The notes below the pieces were generated by a model. It was not told where the DNA came from and searched no databases. It saw only the letters and a program-made list of their open reading frames with translations. Made by a program: the position numbers and the translations under genes. Source: Chryseobacterium indologenes (GTDB taxonomy: Bacteria; Bacteroidota; Bacteroidia; Flavobacteriales; Weeksellaceae). From it: a stretch of DNA of 64,000 bases. Position 1 is the stretch's first letter; every line of letters begins with the position of its first letter. Positions 17,588 through 26,076 of this stretch are shown piece by piece. Where the stretch lies: NCBI GenBank assembly GCA_001013295.1, contig LAZY01000099.1:32147-96146 (forward strand), given 5' to 3'.

Positions 17588-17998
17588 TTAACAGTACTCA
17601 TCGTAAGCTGCCTGAAGATTGGCTGCGATAGCCCCCGCAGGGTTCCCTTCGATGTGGTGTCTTTCCAGCATGTGAACCAATTCACCGTCTTTGAAAAGAG
17701 CTACGCAAGGAGAGCTTGGCGGGAATGGAGCAAGGTGTTTTCTTGCTTCTACTACTGCTTCAGTATCAAATCCTGCAAAAACAGTAGTCAAATGATCAGG
17801 TTTTTTATCTCCGGTTAAAGAATATACTACACCTGGTCTTGCAGCTCCTGCAGCACATCCGCATACAGAGTTGATGACCAATAGAGTAGTTCCTGACTGC
17901 TTTAGAGCCTCTTCTACCTGAGCTGGAGTTGTTAAATCCTGGAAACCTTTATCTGTAAGTTCTGCCTTCATTGGCATTACTAAATCTGTTGGATACAT
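17588..17998 (-). CDS. BrxA/BrxB family bacilliredoxin
   Basis: A 136-aa protein with the family's CGC active site in VINSVCGCAAGAARPG (about residues 49-56). Bacilliredoxins remove bacillithiol or similar thiols from oxidised proteins, so a cytoplasmic thiol-redox role is expected; whether this organism makes bacillithiol cannot be seen here. The full-length family fold is present (GFDTEAVVEARKHLAPFPPS, LVHMLERHHIEG). The gene is monocistronic, between its own promoter at 18020-18050 and terminator at 17536-17567. Confidence 0.92.
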   Translation of the reverse strand: MYPTDLVMPMKAELTDKGFQDLTTPAQVEEALKQSGTTLLVINSVCGCAAGAARPGVVYSLTGDKKPDHLTTVFAGFDTEAVVEARKHLAPFPPSSPCVALFKDGELVHMLERHHIEGNPAGAIAANLQAAYDEYC

Positions 17999-18019
17999 AT
18001 ATTTTGTTTTTTATCAGTA

Positions 18020-18050
18020 CAAAGTTAAGCATTTCTTTACGTTTGGTCAA
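18020..18050 (-). promoter_or_regulatory. Promoter of the bacilliredoxin gene
   Basis: On the minus strand TTG (18048-18050) is followed after exactly 20 bp by TAACTTTG (18020-18027), a textbook Bacteroidota -33/-7 pair. It is 21 bp from the start codon. Confidence 0.7.
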
Positions 18051-18159
18051 TATATAATAACTATCAATAGTTTAGTCATATAAAATTAACTCAATATTAA
18101 TACTGTAATAATATTCATAAAAATGTGAATTAAAATTAGGAATAATGAAATATAATTAT

Positions 18160-18353
18160 TAAATTTGAAATGATTCTGAAAACAAACGACCATGAAAAAA
18201 ACTTTTAAGGCTTTCCCTCAAGCAATCAACCTCTTAAATACTATCTGAAGACAGATAGTGAAAAAACTCTTTTTCAGGTTTAATTAAACCCGAATCACAG
18301 ACTTTAATATCCAAAAGAAAACGAAGCCCGGAACTGTTCAGTTCCGGGCTTCT
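18160..18353 (+). other. Possible small transcription unit with 18-codon ORF and hairpins
   Basis: A -7 box TAAATTTG (18160-18167) is followed by an 18-codon frame at 18192-18248 (MKKTFKAFPQAINLLNTI). Its stop codon overlaps the perfect hairpin ACTATCTG/CAGATAGT (18240-18259). Further on are the short palindrome GGTTTAATTAAACC near 18276 and a very stable 13-bp hairpin with a 4-nt loop (18323-18353). No T run follows the last hairpin. Whether this is a peptide gene, a small RNA or only terminators is open. The rest of the gap to 18452 shows nothing else. Confidence 0.35.
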
Positions 18354-18452
18354 AATCAAATCGATATGCAAAGGTTGTATATCCTTAGTTATGGAATGAG
18401 ATTCCCGTTTTGTGAGAGATTGGGTCAGCCCAAATCAATCACCAGGAAACTC

Positions 18453-18899
18453 TTATGAAAGCAGCTTTTTAGCCATGTCGGAAATACTTTTCCCGTCTGA
18501 CTTTCCAGCTAATGCTTTTGAGGCTAACCCCATTACCTTTCCTAAATCTTTGATAGATTCAGCTCCGGCTTCTGAGATAATATTTTTAATTTCTGTTTCC
18601 AGTTCTTCAGCAGAAAGCTGCTTTGGTAAAAACTTTTCAATTACTTTCATCTGAGCTTCTTCTACTTCAGCAAGGTCATTTCTTCCCTGAGCAGAAAATT
18701 GCTCAAAAGAATCTTTACGTTGCTTAATCATTCTCTGAAGAATCGCGATTTCCTGTTCTGCTGAAACTTCAGCACCTCTGGCTTCTGTTTGTAAAAGAAG
18801 AATCTGAGACTTTACGGCACGAAGAGAATCTAAGGCAATTCTGTCTTTTTCTCTCATTGCAGTTTTTATAGCTTCGCTTATGGTGTTTTCTAAACTCAT
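18453..18899 (-). CDS. GatB/YqeY domain-containing protein
   Basis: A 148-aa all-helical protein of the YqeY family, related to the tRNA-binding C-terminal domain of GatB amidotransferase. Matches are IKTAMREKDRIALDSLRAVK near the N-terminus, ERKD-like QRMIKQRKDSFEQF in the middle and VMGLASKALAGKSDGKSISD near the end. Free-standing YqeY proteins lack the catalytic part of GatB; their role is uncertain, possibly tRNA-linked. It follows ftsZ on the same strand after 85 bp, an order usual in flavobacteria. The spacer holds a word-repeat inverted element. Confidence 0.9.
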   Translation of the reverse strand: MSLENTISEAIKTAMREKDRIALDSLRAVKSQILLLQTEARGAEVSAEQEIAILQRMIKQRKDSFEQFSAQGRNDLAEVEEAQMKVIEKFLPKQLSAEELETEIKNIISEAGAESIKDLGKVMGLASKALAGKSDGKSISDMAKKLLS

Positions 18900-18905
18900 G
18901 GTTTC

Positions 18906-18983
18906 AAATTTAACAATGTATCAATGTAACAGTTTACCAATGAAAGTTATAGTAATTGTTACATTGGTACATTTTTACATTAT
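18906..18983. repeat. Word-repeat inverted element (b), ftsZ-yqeY spacer
   Basis: The left arm repeats the word CAATGTA/CCAATG (ACAATGTATCAATGTAAC, TTTACCAATG); the right arm repeats its complement (TTACATTGGTACATTTTTAC). The whole spacer folds into an imperfect long hairpin. Confidence 0.6.
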
Positions 18984-18984
18984 T

Positions 18985-20904
18985 TTAGTCTACGTCTTTA
19001 TTTAAAAATCTGTTTTCTCTGATCTGCATAGAACCGTTGTTGTCAGAAAGGAATGTGTTGATATTCTGGTCTGAAGCATTGGTTCCGTCGATCGAAATAT
19101 TTTTTCTTTTGAAAGCAGGAATAGATTCGAATTCACTTGTGCTGTCAAAGCTCTGATAGCGAGAGTTGAATTCTTTTAATTTATTTCTTCTTTCAATAAC
19201 TCTGTCCTGATCAATCGTTTTGTTCACGAAAGTGAATTCAGATTCTTCAGTTTTTGGAGTTTCAATTTCTGTTTTGGTTTCAAAAGTTGATCTTACCTCT
19301 GCTCTAGGCTCTTCCTGCTTCTGATAGAATGTTTCAATCTTTTGTGCAGGTTCTGCTACAGCACTTGTTGGTGTATTAAACTCGGCCTTAGGCTGTCCGA
19401 AATCTGATGTAGGCTCATTACCTCTGGTAGATTCGTTTACGAAAAAGCTGAATTCAACAGGTTTCTCTTCTGAAAAAGAATTATTGAACTGAGTTCCTCC
19501 GGATTGAGGCTCATCTTTTTTATTTTCAAAATCAAATGAGAAAGACTGAATTTCCAAATCGTTTGGATCTTCGTTTTCATCCACAGAGAATAAACTGTAG
19601 GCATCCTGCTCATTTTCCTCTTCATTTCTCCAGTTTTGTTCAGGAGTATTCTGGGTAGTACCTTCTTTATCAGTGAATTTTATTTCTGTTTTGATCTCCT
19701 CTTCTTCAATGATCATTTTTTTTTCGATAGAAGTAACCTTGAACTGTGGAGTATCATGGTCTTCATCATCTAATCTGAAATGATTGCTTCTGCTGGAATC
19801 TGTAATGATTTCCGGAGCTGTTTCTCTTTCTTCTCTTGTTTTAAAAGGAGACGATTTTGGAGATTCAAAGCTATCGTTAAGGCTGATTCTGATCTTTTCT
19901 GTAGGGCCTGCAAATTTCTTGTTGTCGTTGGAGAATCCGGTTGCGATAACAAGAACGCTTACTGCGTCTCCTAATTCCTCATCAGCACCTACCCCAAAGA
20001 TAATATCTGCTGTATTTCCTGCCTCTTTCTGGATGTGGTCCATAATGATCCCGATTTCATCCATGGTTACTTCTTCAGCACCACTTCTGATTAACAATAG
20101 AACGTTTTTCGCTCCAGTGATCTTGTTATCGTTCAATAACGGGGAATCAAGGGCTTTTCTTACGGCTTCTTCCGCTTTATTTTCACCTGAAGCTGTTCCT
20201 GTAGACATTAGAGCGGTACCCGAGTTCTGAAGTACAGATTTAGCATCTCTAAAGTCAATGTTTACATCAAAGTAACCGGTAATAACCTCTGCCATTCCTT
20301 TTGCTGCATTGGCTAATACTTCATCGGCTTTTGAGAAGCCCTGTTTGAACCCAAGGTTTCCGAATTGCTGTCTTAATTTATCATTGTTGATTACAATAAG
20401 GGAATCAACATTATTTTTTAATTTGTCAAGCCCGTTTTCAGCTTGCTCTAATCTTCTTTTTCCTTCAAAGCTGAAAGGAACGGTTACGATCCCTACGGTA
20501 AGGATTCCCATGTCTTTTGCTACTTTCGCAATGACAGGAGCTGCTCCGGTACCAGTACCACCACCCATTCCGGCAGTGATGAACACCATTTTAGTGTTCT
20601 GGCCCATAGCCGCTTTGATGTCTTCAATACTTTCGATTGCAGATTTCTCCCCAACCTCAGGGTCAGCACCAGCTCCAAGACCTTCTGTGATAGAAGTTCC
20701 CAACTGAACTTTATTAGCTACCGGGTTATTATCTAAAGTCTGAGCATCCGTATTACAAATCACGAAATCTACTCCGTGAATTCCTTTCTCGTACATGTGC
20801 TTCAGAGCGTTGTTTCCACCGCCCCCTACACCGATTACTTTTATGATGGATGAATTTCCTTTTGGCAAATCAAATGAAAATCCCTGTGTGCCTATATTTT
20901 CCAT
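18985..20904 (-). CDS. ftsZ: Cell division protein FtsZ
   Basis: Tubulin-like GTPase that builds the division ring; 639 aa, far longer than E. coli FtsZ (383) but usual for flavobacteria. The GTPase core (about 1-335) has GVGGGGNNALKHM, the tubulin signature GGGTGTGAAPVIAKVAKDMG and NIDFRDAKSVL. A long acidic, disordered linker follows (about 340-590). The conserved C-terminal peptide, which binds FtsA, is IPAFKRK at residues 595-601, but it is not terminal: 38 more residues follow, ending ENRFLNKDVD. It lies downstream of ftsA with a 121-bp spacer. The last dcw gene before yqeY. Confidence 0.97.
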   Translation of the reverse strand: MENIGTQGFSFDLPKGNSSIIKVIGVGGGGNNALKHMYEKGIHGVDFVICNTDAQTLDNNPVANKVQLGTSITEGLGAGADPEVGEKSAIESIEDIKAAMGQNTKMVFITAGMGGGTGTGAAPVIAKVAKDMGILTVGIVTVPFSFEGKRRLEQAENGLDKLKNNVDSLIVINNDKLRQQFGNLGFKQGFSKADEVLANAAKGMAEVITGYFDVNIDFRDAKSVLQNSGTALMSTGTASGENKAEEAVRKALDSPLLNDNKITGAKNVLLLIRSGAEEVTMDEIGIIMDHIQKEAGNTADIIFGVGADEELGDAVSVLVIATGFSNDNKKFAGPTEKIRISLNDSFESPKSSPFKTREERETAPEIITDSSRSNHFRLDDEDHDTPQFKVTSIEKKMIIEEEEIKTEIKFTDKEGTTQNTPEQNWRNEEENEQDAYSLFSVDENEDPNDLEIQSFSFDFENKKDEPQSGGTQFNNSFSEEKPVEFSFFVNESTRGNEPTSDFGQPKAEFNTPTSAVAEPAQKIETFYQKQEEPRAEVRSTFETKTEIETPKTEESEFTFVNKTIDQDRVIERRNKLKEFNSRYQSFDSTSEFESIPAFKRKNISIDGTNASDQNINTFLSDNNGSMQIRENRFLNKDVD

Positions 20905-20920
20905 AACTATACTTTTAATA

Positions 20921-21022
20921 ATTGATAAGTGATAGATGATAATTGATGAATGATATTCGCTTTAAGTTAATAAATATTTAACTATTTTCAGGTATCATGG
21001 ATCATTAATCTGGTATCATTTA
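20921..21022. repeat. Word-repeat inverted element (c), ftsA-ftsZ spacer
   Basis: The left arm (20921-20955) repeats TGATAA/GATGA words; the right arm (20991-21022) repeats ATCAT/TATCAT words, their complement. About 35 bp of AT-rich sequence separate them. Confidence 0.55.
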
Positions 21023-21025
21023 TAT

Positions 21026-22408
21026 TTATTCTACTTCTTCAAAGAATTTTTTTACTTTTTCCATAAGCGACTGCCCGAAAGTCAGTTTCGCTTTTCTGTT
21101 CTCTTGCTGTACATTCTGAACCGGCTGTTCCTGAACAGGAGCTGCCTGCTGAACGGGCTGAACGGGTTCTGTCTGTGTAACAGCGGCTTCCTGCTTAGGC
21201 TGCTCAGCAACAGTTTCTACTGCTTCATCAGCGTTCTGCTTTTTGTCTCTGATTTTCAAACTCTCCATCAGTAATCCGATAGATGTAGCAAATTCAGGGC
21301 CTTTCAGATACTGATTTTTATCGTTGGCGATATATTCATTCGCAAAACCTATTCTGCTGTCAAAACCTGTTGTATAATTGGCCAGCTGTCGAAGGTGTTT
21401 CAGGTTAGACCCCCCACCAGTAAGGACAATCCCGGCAATAAGCTTTTTCTTTTGCTCAAAAGCACCATAGGCTTTCAGCTCTGTATTCACCATTTCAAGA
21501 ACTTCTTCCACTCTTGCATTGATGATCTGTGCCAGTGTTTTTAAAGAAATTTCTTTGTCCGGTCTTCCGTGAAGCCCCGGAATGGTTACAAAAGTACTGT
21601 CTTTTTCCAATTCAGGAACTGCCGAACCGAATTTTACTTTCAATTGTTCTGCATGTTTCTCAATAATGGAGCATCCTTCTTTGATGTCTTCTGTGATAAT
21701 TCCGCCTCCGTATGGAATGACACAGGTATGACGGATGATATTGTCTTTAAAGATTGCAATATCGGTAGTACCACCTCCAATGTCTACAATAGCCACACCG
21801 GCTTCTTTTTCTTCTTTGGTAAGAACCGCTTCTGAAGATGCTAAAGGTTCCAGTGTAAGGGCTTCCATCTCTAATCCTGCTTCACGGACGCATCTTGCAA
21901 TGTTTCTGATGCTTCCCATCTGTCCTACTACAACGTGGAAGTTGGCCTCTAAACGTTTTCCGTGCATCCCTACAGGTTCCTGAATTTCCCCTTCGGAATC
22001 AACTTTATATTCTTGAGGAAGTACATGGATAATTTCTTCTCCAGGAAGCATGACCAGTTTTTTTACCTGATCTTTTAGTGCTTCAATGTCATCGTCTGTA
22101 ATAAATTTATCCGGATGTTCACGCATAATATAATCGGAGTGCTGCAGAGAACGTATGTGTTTTCCTGCAATACCTACCGTAACTTTGCGGATAGGAACTC
22201 CAGCACTGGATTGTGCCTCGGATACTGCAGCCTTGATTGAATTAATGGTCTGTGAAATATTATTCACAATCCCTTTATGAACACCAAGACTTTTAGCTTT
22301 TCCTACACCGAGAACTTCTATTTTCCCGTGTGCATTCCTTCTTCCGACAATCGCGACTATCTTTGTTGTCCCGATGTCCAGACCTACTGAATACTCTTGA
22401 TTTTCCAT
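21026..22408 (-). CDS. ftsA: Cell division protein FtsA
   Basis: Actin-like ATPase that tethers FtsZ filaments to the membrane; 460 aa. Phosphate 1 motif is YSVGLDIGTTKIVAIVG (residues 6-22), phosphate 2 is VAIVDIGGGTTDIAIF (about 205), adenosine motif IVLTGGGSNLKHL (about 330). SHS2 insert residues lie between. A Gln/Pro/Val-rich linker (about 395-438) precedes a terminal amphipathic helix (FGQSLMEKVKKFFEEVE), the membrane-targeting sequence. The linker is longer than in E. coli FtsA (420 aa). It is 85 bp downstream of ftsQ; the spacer holds dcw repeat copy 1. Confidence 0.97.
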   Translation of the reverse strand: MENQEYSVGLDIGTTKIVAIVGRRNAHGKIEVLGVGKAKSLGVHKGIVNNISQTINSIKAAVSEAQSSAGVPIRKVTVGIAGKHIRSLQHSDYIMREHPDKFITDDDIEALKDQVKKLVMLPGEEIIHVLPQEYKVDSEGEIQEPVGMHGKRLEANFHVVVGQMGSIRNIARCVREAGLEMEALTLEPLASSEAVLTKEEKEAGVAIVDIGGGTTDIAIFKDNIIRHTCVIPYGGGIITEDIKEGCSIIEKHAEQLKVKFGSAVPELEKDSTFVTIPGLHGRPDKEISLKTLAQIINARVEEVLEMVNTELKAYGAFEQKKKLIAGIVLTGGGSNLKHLRQLANYTTGFDSRIGFANEYIANDKNQYLKGPEFATSIGLLMESLKIRDKKQNADEAVETVAEQPKQEAAVTQTEPVQPVQQAAPVQEQPVQNVQQENRKAKLTFGQSLMEKVKKFFEEVE

Positions 22409-22445
22409 TTTTATATCGATTTGATTTTTTCTACTTTTTCCTTTG

Positions 22446-22494
22446 ATAGGACTCTGTCCTATTTTGTGTTAAATCGCCCTTTCGGACTTTGTTT
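22446..22494 (-). repeat. dcw double-hairpin repeat, copy 1 (ftsQ-ftsA)
   Basis: Minus-strand elements: AGTCCGAAAGGGCGATTTAA, then CAAAATAGGAC and GAGTCCTAT. It starts at the ftsQ stop codon. The distance between the ATAGG word and the TTAAATCG word is 23 bp, as in copies 2 and 3. The first hairpin is weaker here (one base lost). Confidence 0.75.
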
Positions 22495-23477
22495 TATTCT
22501 ATTTTCACCTTTGGTTTCGGCTTTGGCTTGGACTGTGCCGGGGCCGATGTTTTTTTCTCTGTTTTTTTTGTTTCTTTTGTATGTGTTTTTGGTTTTGTGT
22601 TTTCTTTTGGCTTTACCGGAGCAGAAGCTGGTTTCTTGGTTTCTGCAGCCTTTGGTTTAGCTTCGTTTTTTTTAGTGACAGCAGAAGCAGATGGAGATGG
22701 TGCTTTGGCCAGTTCCATTTTTCCAGCTTTCAGAAGGCTGTCATTTTCTTTAAAGTAAGGGTTCAGGGTGGTTACAATCTGATTCTGATATTTTACAGAA
22801 ACCATGTTGTATTTTTGAGGGTCCTGATACACCAGGTATTTTTCTACAAAAGTTTTAAATCCTTTTACTTTAAAATCAATATTATCTAAATCTCCAATTT
22901 CAACTCTATAATTTCCTTCGCTTGTCAGGAGGCTATAGCTGTCTTTATTTTTTGAGATTCCAATAAAATATTTTTTACTGAAATCATCTTTGTCTATCTT
23001 TTCTACCAGCTCCGCCAGTTTTTCATATTCATCAGGCTGTACATTTCCTGTTACCAGCATACAAGGATGAGAATAGGTCCTTGAAATAGGGAACTCTACA
23101 CCTTTTTCGTCCACATAAAAGTCTCTTCCGTCTTTATTGAGTCTGAAAACAGGCACTCTCTGTTTAATATCCAGATTCAGTTTCCCGTTCAGGTTTAGGT
23201 AGACATTGGCACTGTCTACTGCCGGCAGAGAATTGATCTTTTTTTCCAGAGCGGGAATATTCAGGTTTCCTACTTTTCCTGATGGGTTTTCTTTTTTTAC
23301 AATTTCTCTGATGTCCTTTTCGTCTACAAAGTATACCGGAGTCTTTTCACTCATTTTTACAGAAATCTTATTGTCGGTAATGGTCTGACTGCTGAATCTC
23401 TTCAACGAGAAACTCAGTAACAATCCCAGGATGATTACCGTAACAACAATTTTTAATATTCTGTATTTATTTTTCAT
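22494..23477 (-). CDS. ftsQ: Cell division protein FtsQ
   Basis: Bitopic division protein of 327 aa linking early and late divisome parts. Start 23477 gives KNKYRILKIVVTVIILGLLLSF, a short cytoplasmic tail and one membrane helix (about 8-28); the longer frame from 23504 adds nine residues encoded in the upstream word-repeat spacer. A POTRA domain follows (about 45-115; VYFVDEKDIREIV, LNLNGKLNLDIKQRVPVFRL), then the FtsQ beta domain to about 250. The last 70-75 residues form a Lys/Pro/Thr/Ala-rich tail (KPKAAETKKPASAPVKPKEN and more) not found in enterobacterial FtsQ. Confidence 0.9.
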   Translation of the reverse strand: MKNKYRILKIVVTVIILGLLLSFSLKRFSSQTITDNKISVKMSEKTPVYFVDEKDIREIVKKENPSGKVGNLNIPALEKKINSLPAVDSANVYLNLNGKLNLDIKQRVPVFRLNKDGRDFYVDEKGVEFPISRTYSHPCMLVTGNVQPDEYEKLAELVEKIDKDDFSKKYFIGISKNKDSYSLLTSEGNYRVEIGDLDNIDFKVKGFKTFVEKYLVYQDPQKYNMVSVKYQNQIVTTLNPYFKENDSLLKAGKMELAKAPSPSASAVTKKNEAKPKAAETKKPASAPVKPKENTKPKTHTKETKKTEKKTSAPAQSKPKPKPKVKIE

Positions 23478-23483
23478 ATTTTC

Positions 23484-23575
23484 TGTACAATGTAAAAAGT
23501 ACAATGTACTTATGTATTTTTATATTAATTTCTTTTCAACTCTGCATTGTACATCTTATATTGTACTTTGTACTG
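23484..23575. repeat. Word-repeat inverted element (d), murC-ftsQ
   Basis: The left arm repeats TACAATGTA (TGTACAATGTAAAAAGTAC, ACAATGTAC); the right arm uses its complement (GCATTGTACATC, ATTGTACTTTGTAC). The right arm overlaps the last codons and stop of murC. Confidence 0.6.
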
Positions 23576-24926
23576 TGCTAATCCATTCACAGATTGGGTC
23601 GTATAGAGTATCTATATTTCCGGCGCCTACTGTGAGAAGAATGTCAAAGTCTTTTTCTTTTATTTTTTCAAAAGCATTGGATAATGTCGATACTTCTTTT
23701 TTGTCTAATGTTACTTTTTCCAGCAGCCAGCTTGAAGTAATTCCTTCAAAGTTTTCCTGAAGTTCTCTTGCAGGATATATATCAAGCAGGATCAGTTCAT
23801 CAGCTTTGCTTAAGCTTTCAGCGAATCCGTCTGCAAAATCTCTGGTTCTGCTGAACAAGTGTGGCTGGAAGGCTACCAATAATTTTTTATCCGGGTAGAA
23901 TGTCTTGATTGAGCCCATTACAGCATTGATTTCTGTAGGGTGGTGGGCATAATCATCGATATAAATTTTACCGTTTTGATAAATATGTTTGGTATATCTT
24001 CTCTTAATTCCTTTAAAGTTGGCAATAGCCTTTTTCAGCGTATCAAAATCTGCGCCTAAATTGTGCAGAATAGCCAGTGCCACAGTCGCATTTTCAACAT
24101 TATGAATTCCCGGAATTTCCCAAACAAAATTCTTGATGGTCTCTGTTGGAGTATGGAAGTCAAAATAAATTTTATCATGGTCCATACGCAGATTATCCGA
24201 ATAATAGTCTGCAGGCTCATTCACCGCATAGGTTTGGTGATCTCTGCCAATTTCAATTCCTTTTCTTACAAAGAGTTGTCTGTCTTCAGGAACTAATGCA
24301 GCAAACTGTCTGAATCCTTCTTCAATATGGCTTTTATCTCCATAAATATCCAAATGGTCAGCATCGGTAGAAGTCACTACTGCCCAATCCGGAGACAGGT
24401 TCAGGAAGCTTCTGTCGTACTCATCTGCTTCCACTACAGAATAGGTAGAGCCATTGTACAGGAAGTTGGATTTGAAGTTTTCCGAAATACCGCCTAAAAA
24501 ACATGAGAACGGTAAGTCTGCTTCTTTGCATAAATGGGCCACAAGGGTAGACGTAGTTGTCTTTCCGTGGGTTCCGGCTATGGCGATACAGTCTGTATTT
24601 TCTGTGATCAATCCTAAAACTTTGGCTCGTTTTAAAACTTCAAACTGATTTTGGTTGAAGTAATCTAAGATCCCAAGGGTTTTAATGGCTGGAGTGTAGA
24701 TGACCAATGTGTTTTCCTTCTGAAGTGAAGTTATCTTTTCGTCAATCTGATCTTCAAAAACAATATCAATACCCTCATTCATCAGATTCTGAGTAAGTTT
24801 GGTATTGGTTTTATCATAGCCCAATACTTTTTTTCCGGATGCATTGAAATAGCGTGCTAGTGCACTCATTCCGATACCTCCGATTCCAACGAAGTAAAAA
24901 TTTTGATATGTCTCTAAATTGCTCAT
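23556..24926 (-). CDS. murC: UDP-N-acetylmuramate--L-alanine ligase MurC
   Basis: Cytoplasmic Mur ligase of 456 aa adding L-Ala to UDP-MurNAc. The N-terminal Rossmann-type domain has FVGIGGIGMSALARYF; the ATP-binding loop is AIAGTHGKTTTSTLVAHL (about 110); EADEYDRSFL and DADHLDIYG are the conserved catalytic residues; the third domain has IDDYAHHPTEI and VAFQPHLFSRT. Length is normal. The start abuts the murG stop with no gap. Its last residues (VQSTI) are encoded in a word-repeat arm, so the C-terminal end may vary among strains. Confidence 0.96.
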   Translation of the reverse strand: MSNLETYQNFYFVGIGGIGMSALARYFNASGKKVLGYDKTNTKLTQNLMNEGIDIVFEDQIDEKITSLQKENTLVIYTPAIKTLGILDYFNQNQFEVLKRAKVLGLITENTDCIAIAGTHGKTTTSTLVAHLCKEADLPFSCFLGGISENFKSNFLYNGSTYSVVEADEYDRSFLNLSPDWAVVTSTDADHLDIYGDKSHIEEGFRQFAALVPEDRQLFVRKGIEIGRDHQTYAVNEPADYYSDNLRMDHDKIYFDFHTPTETIKNFVWEIPGIHNVENATVALAILHNLGADFDTLKKAIANFKGIKRRYTKHIYQNGKIYIDDYAHHPTEINAVMGSIKTFYPDKKLLVAFQPHLFSRTRDFADGFAESLSKADELILLDIYPARELQENFEGITSSWLLEKVTLDKKEVSTLSNAFEKIKEKDFDILLTVGAGNIDTLYDPICEWISTVQSTI

Positions 24927-26021
24927 TTATTTTATTACTTTAAAAATCTCGTCTACAATCTCTTTTGCGGCATTAGGCTTGGCAAAATACTTCAGATTGT
25001 CAGACATTTCTTTTCTTACACTTTCATTCTCGCAGATTTCTGATAATGTATCCCAGAATTTTTCCTGCATTTCAGAGTCTTTTACCATTCTGGCTGCATT
25101 TTTTTCAACCAGATTCATGGCATTTTTGGTTTGGTGATCCTCCGCCGCAAAAGGGAAAGGAACCAACAAAACCGGTTTCTGTGCGACCGCCAGCTCTGAA
25201 ATGGCAATAGCTCCGGCTCTTGAAACAATAACATCTGCTGCAGAATAAGCCAGTTCCATGTCTTTGATGAATTCTCTCAGATGAATGGAAGCTGGAAGCT
25301 GGAGACTGGTAGATAATTCTTTATAGTCCAGTTTTCCGGTTTGCCAGATCAATTGATAGCCTTTTTCTTTTAGCTTTTCAAGGTTTTCTTTCCAACCGTT
25401 ATTTAATGTTCTGGATCCTAAAGAGCCACCTACAGACAGAATCGTAAGTGTGTCTTTATTCAGTCCCATTTTTTCTTTTGCCTGAGCGGTTTCCTCCATT
25501 CCTGAAATAATGGTTGAACGAATTGGATTTCCCAGGAATTTTATTTTTTCAGCAGGGAAACCTTCTACTTTTGGGTATGCTGTAAAAACAGCTTTGGCTT
25601 TCTTGCTCAAAATCTTATTGGTTACCCCTGCATGAGCATTCTGTTCCTGTATGAAAATTGGGATTCCCATTTTACTCGCTTCATAAAGAGCAGGCCCACT
25701 GGCAAAACCTCCTGTTCCTACGGCAAAATCCGGAGCAAAGTTTTTTATAATTTTCTTTGATCTGGATAAACTTTTCAGAATTTTGAAAGGCAATCCCAGG
25801 TTGGATAATAGGTTTCCTCTGTCGATTCCGGCAATATCAATTCCCTCTATTTTGTAGCCAGCCTGTGGAACTTTTTCCATTTCCATTTTTCCGTTGGCCC
25901 CAATGAACAAAAATTCAGCATCAGGAAATCTTTTTTTGATTTCATCAGCGATGGCGATGGCAGGAAAGATGTGTCCTCCTGTTCCTCCGCCTGATAGTAT
26001 TACTTTTAGTTTTTTGTTCAT
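24927..26021 (-). CDS. murG: Lipid II synthase MurG
   Basis: GT28 glycosyltransferase of 364 aa that adds GlcNAc to lipid I at the inner face of the membrane. The G-loop GGGTGGHIFPAIAIADEI (residues 10-27), second glycine-rich region SVGGSLGSRTLNNG, and donor-binding VSRAGAIAISELAVAQKPVL followed by VPFPFAAEDHQ are all present. Length is normal. It follows ftsW with a 55-bp spacer that is almost wholly dcw repeat copy 2, and runs directly into murC. Confidence 0.96.
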   Translation of the reverse strand: MNKKLKVILSGGGTGGHIFPAIAIADEIKKRFPDAEFLFIGANGKMEMEKVPQAGYKIEGIDIAGIDRGNLLSNLGLPFKILKSLSRSKKIIKNFAPDFAVGTGGFASGPALYEASKMGIPIFIQEQNAHAGVTNKILSKKAKAVFTAYPKVEGFPAEKIKFLGNPIRSTIISGMEETAQAKEKMGLNKDTLTILSVGGSLGSRTLNNGWKENLEKLKEKGYQLIWQTGKLDYKELSTSLQLPASIHLREFIKDMELAYSAADVIVSRAGAIAISELAVAQKPVLLVPFPFAAEDHQTKNAMNLVEKNAARMVKDSEMQEKFWDTLSEICENESVRKEMSDNLKYFAKPNAAKEIVDEIFKVIK

Positions 26022-26025
26022 ATAA

Positions 26026-26074
26026 ATAGGACTATGTCAGATTTTGGGTTAAATCGTCCCTTCGGGACTTTTTG
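26026..26074 (-). repeat. dcw double-hairpin repeat, copy 2 (ftsW-murG)
   Basis: Minus strand: AAAGTCCCGAAGGGACGATT, then the ATAGT/CTAT-containing half. The hairpin GTCCCgaaGGGAC is perfect. The repeat ends 5 bp before the murG start codon and begins at the ftsW stop. Confidence 0.8.
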
Positions 26075-26076
26075 GT

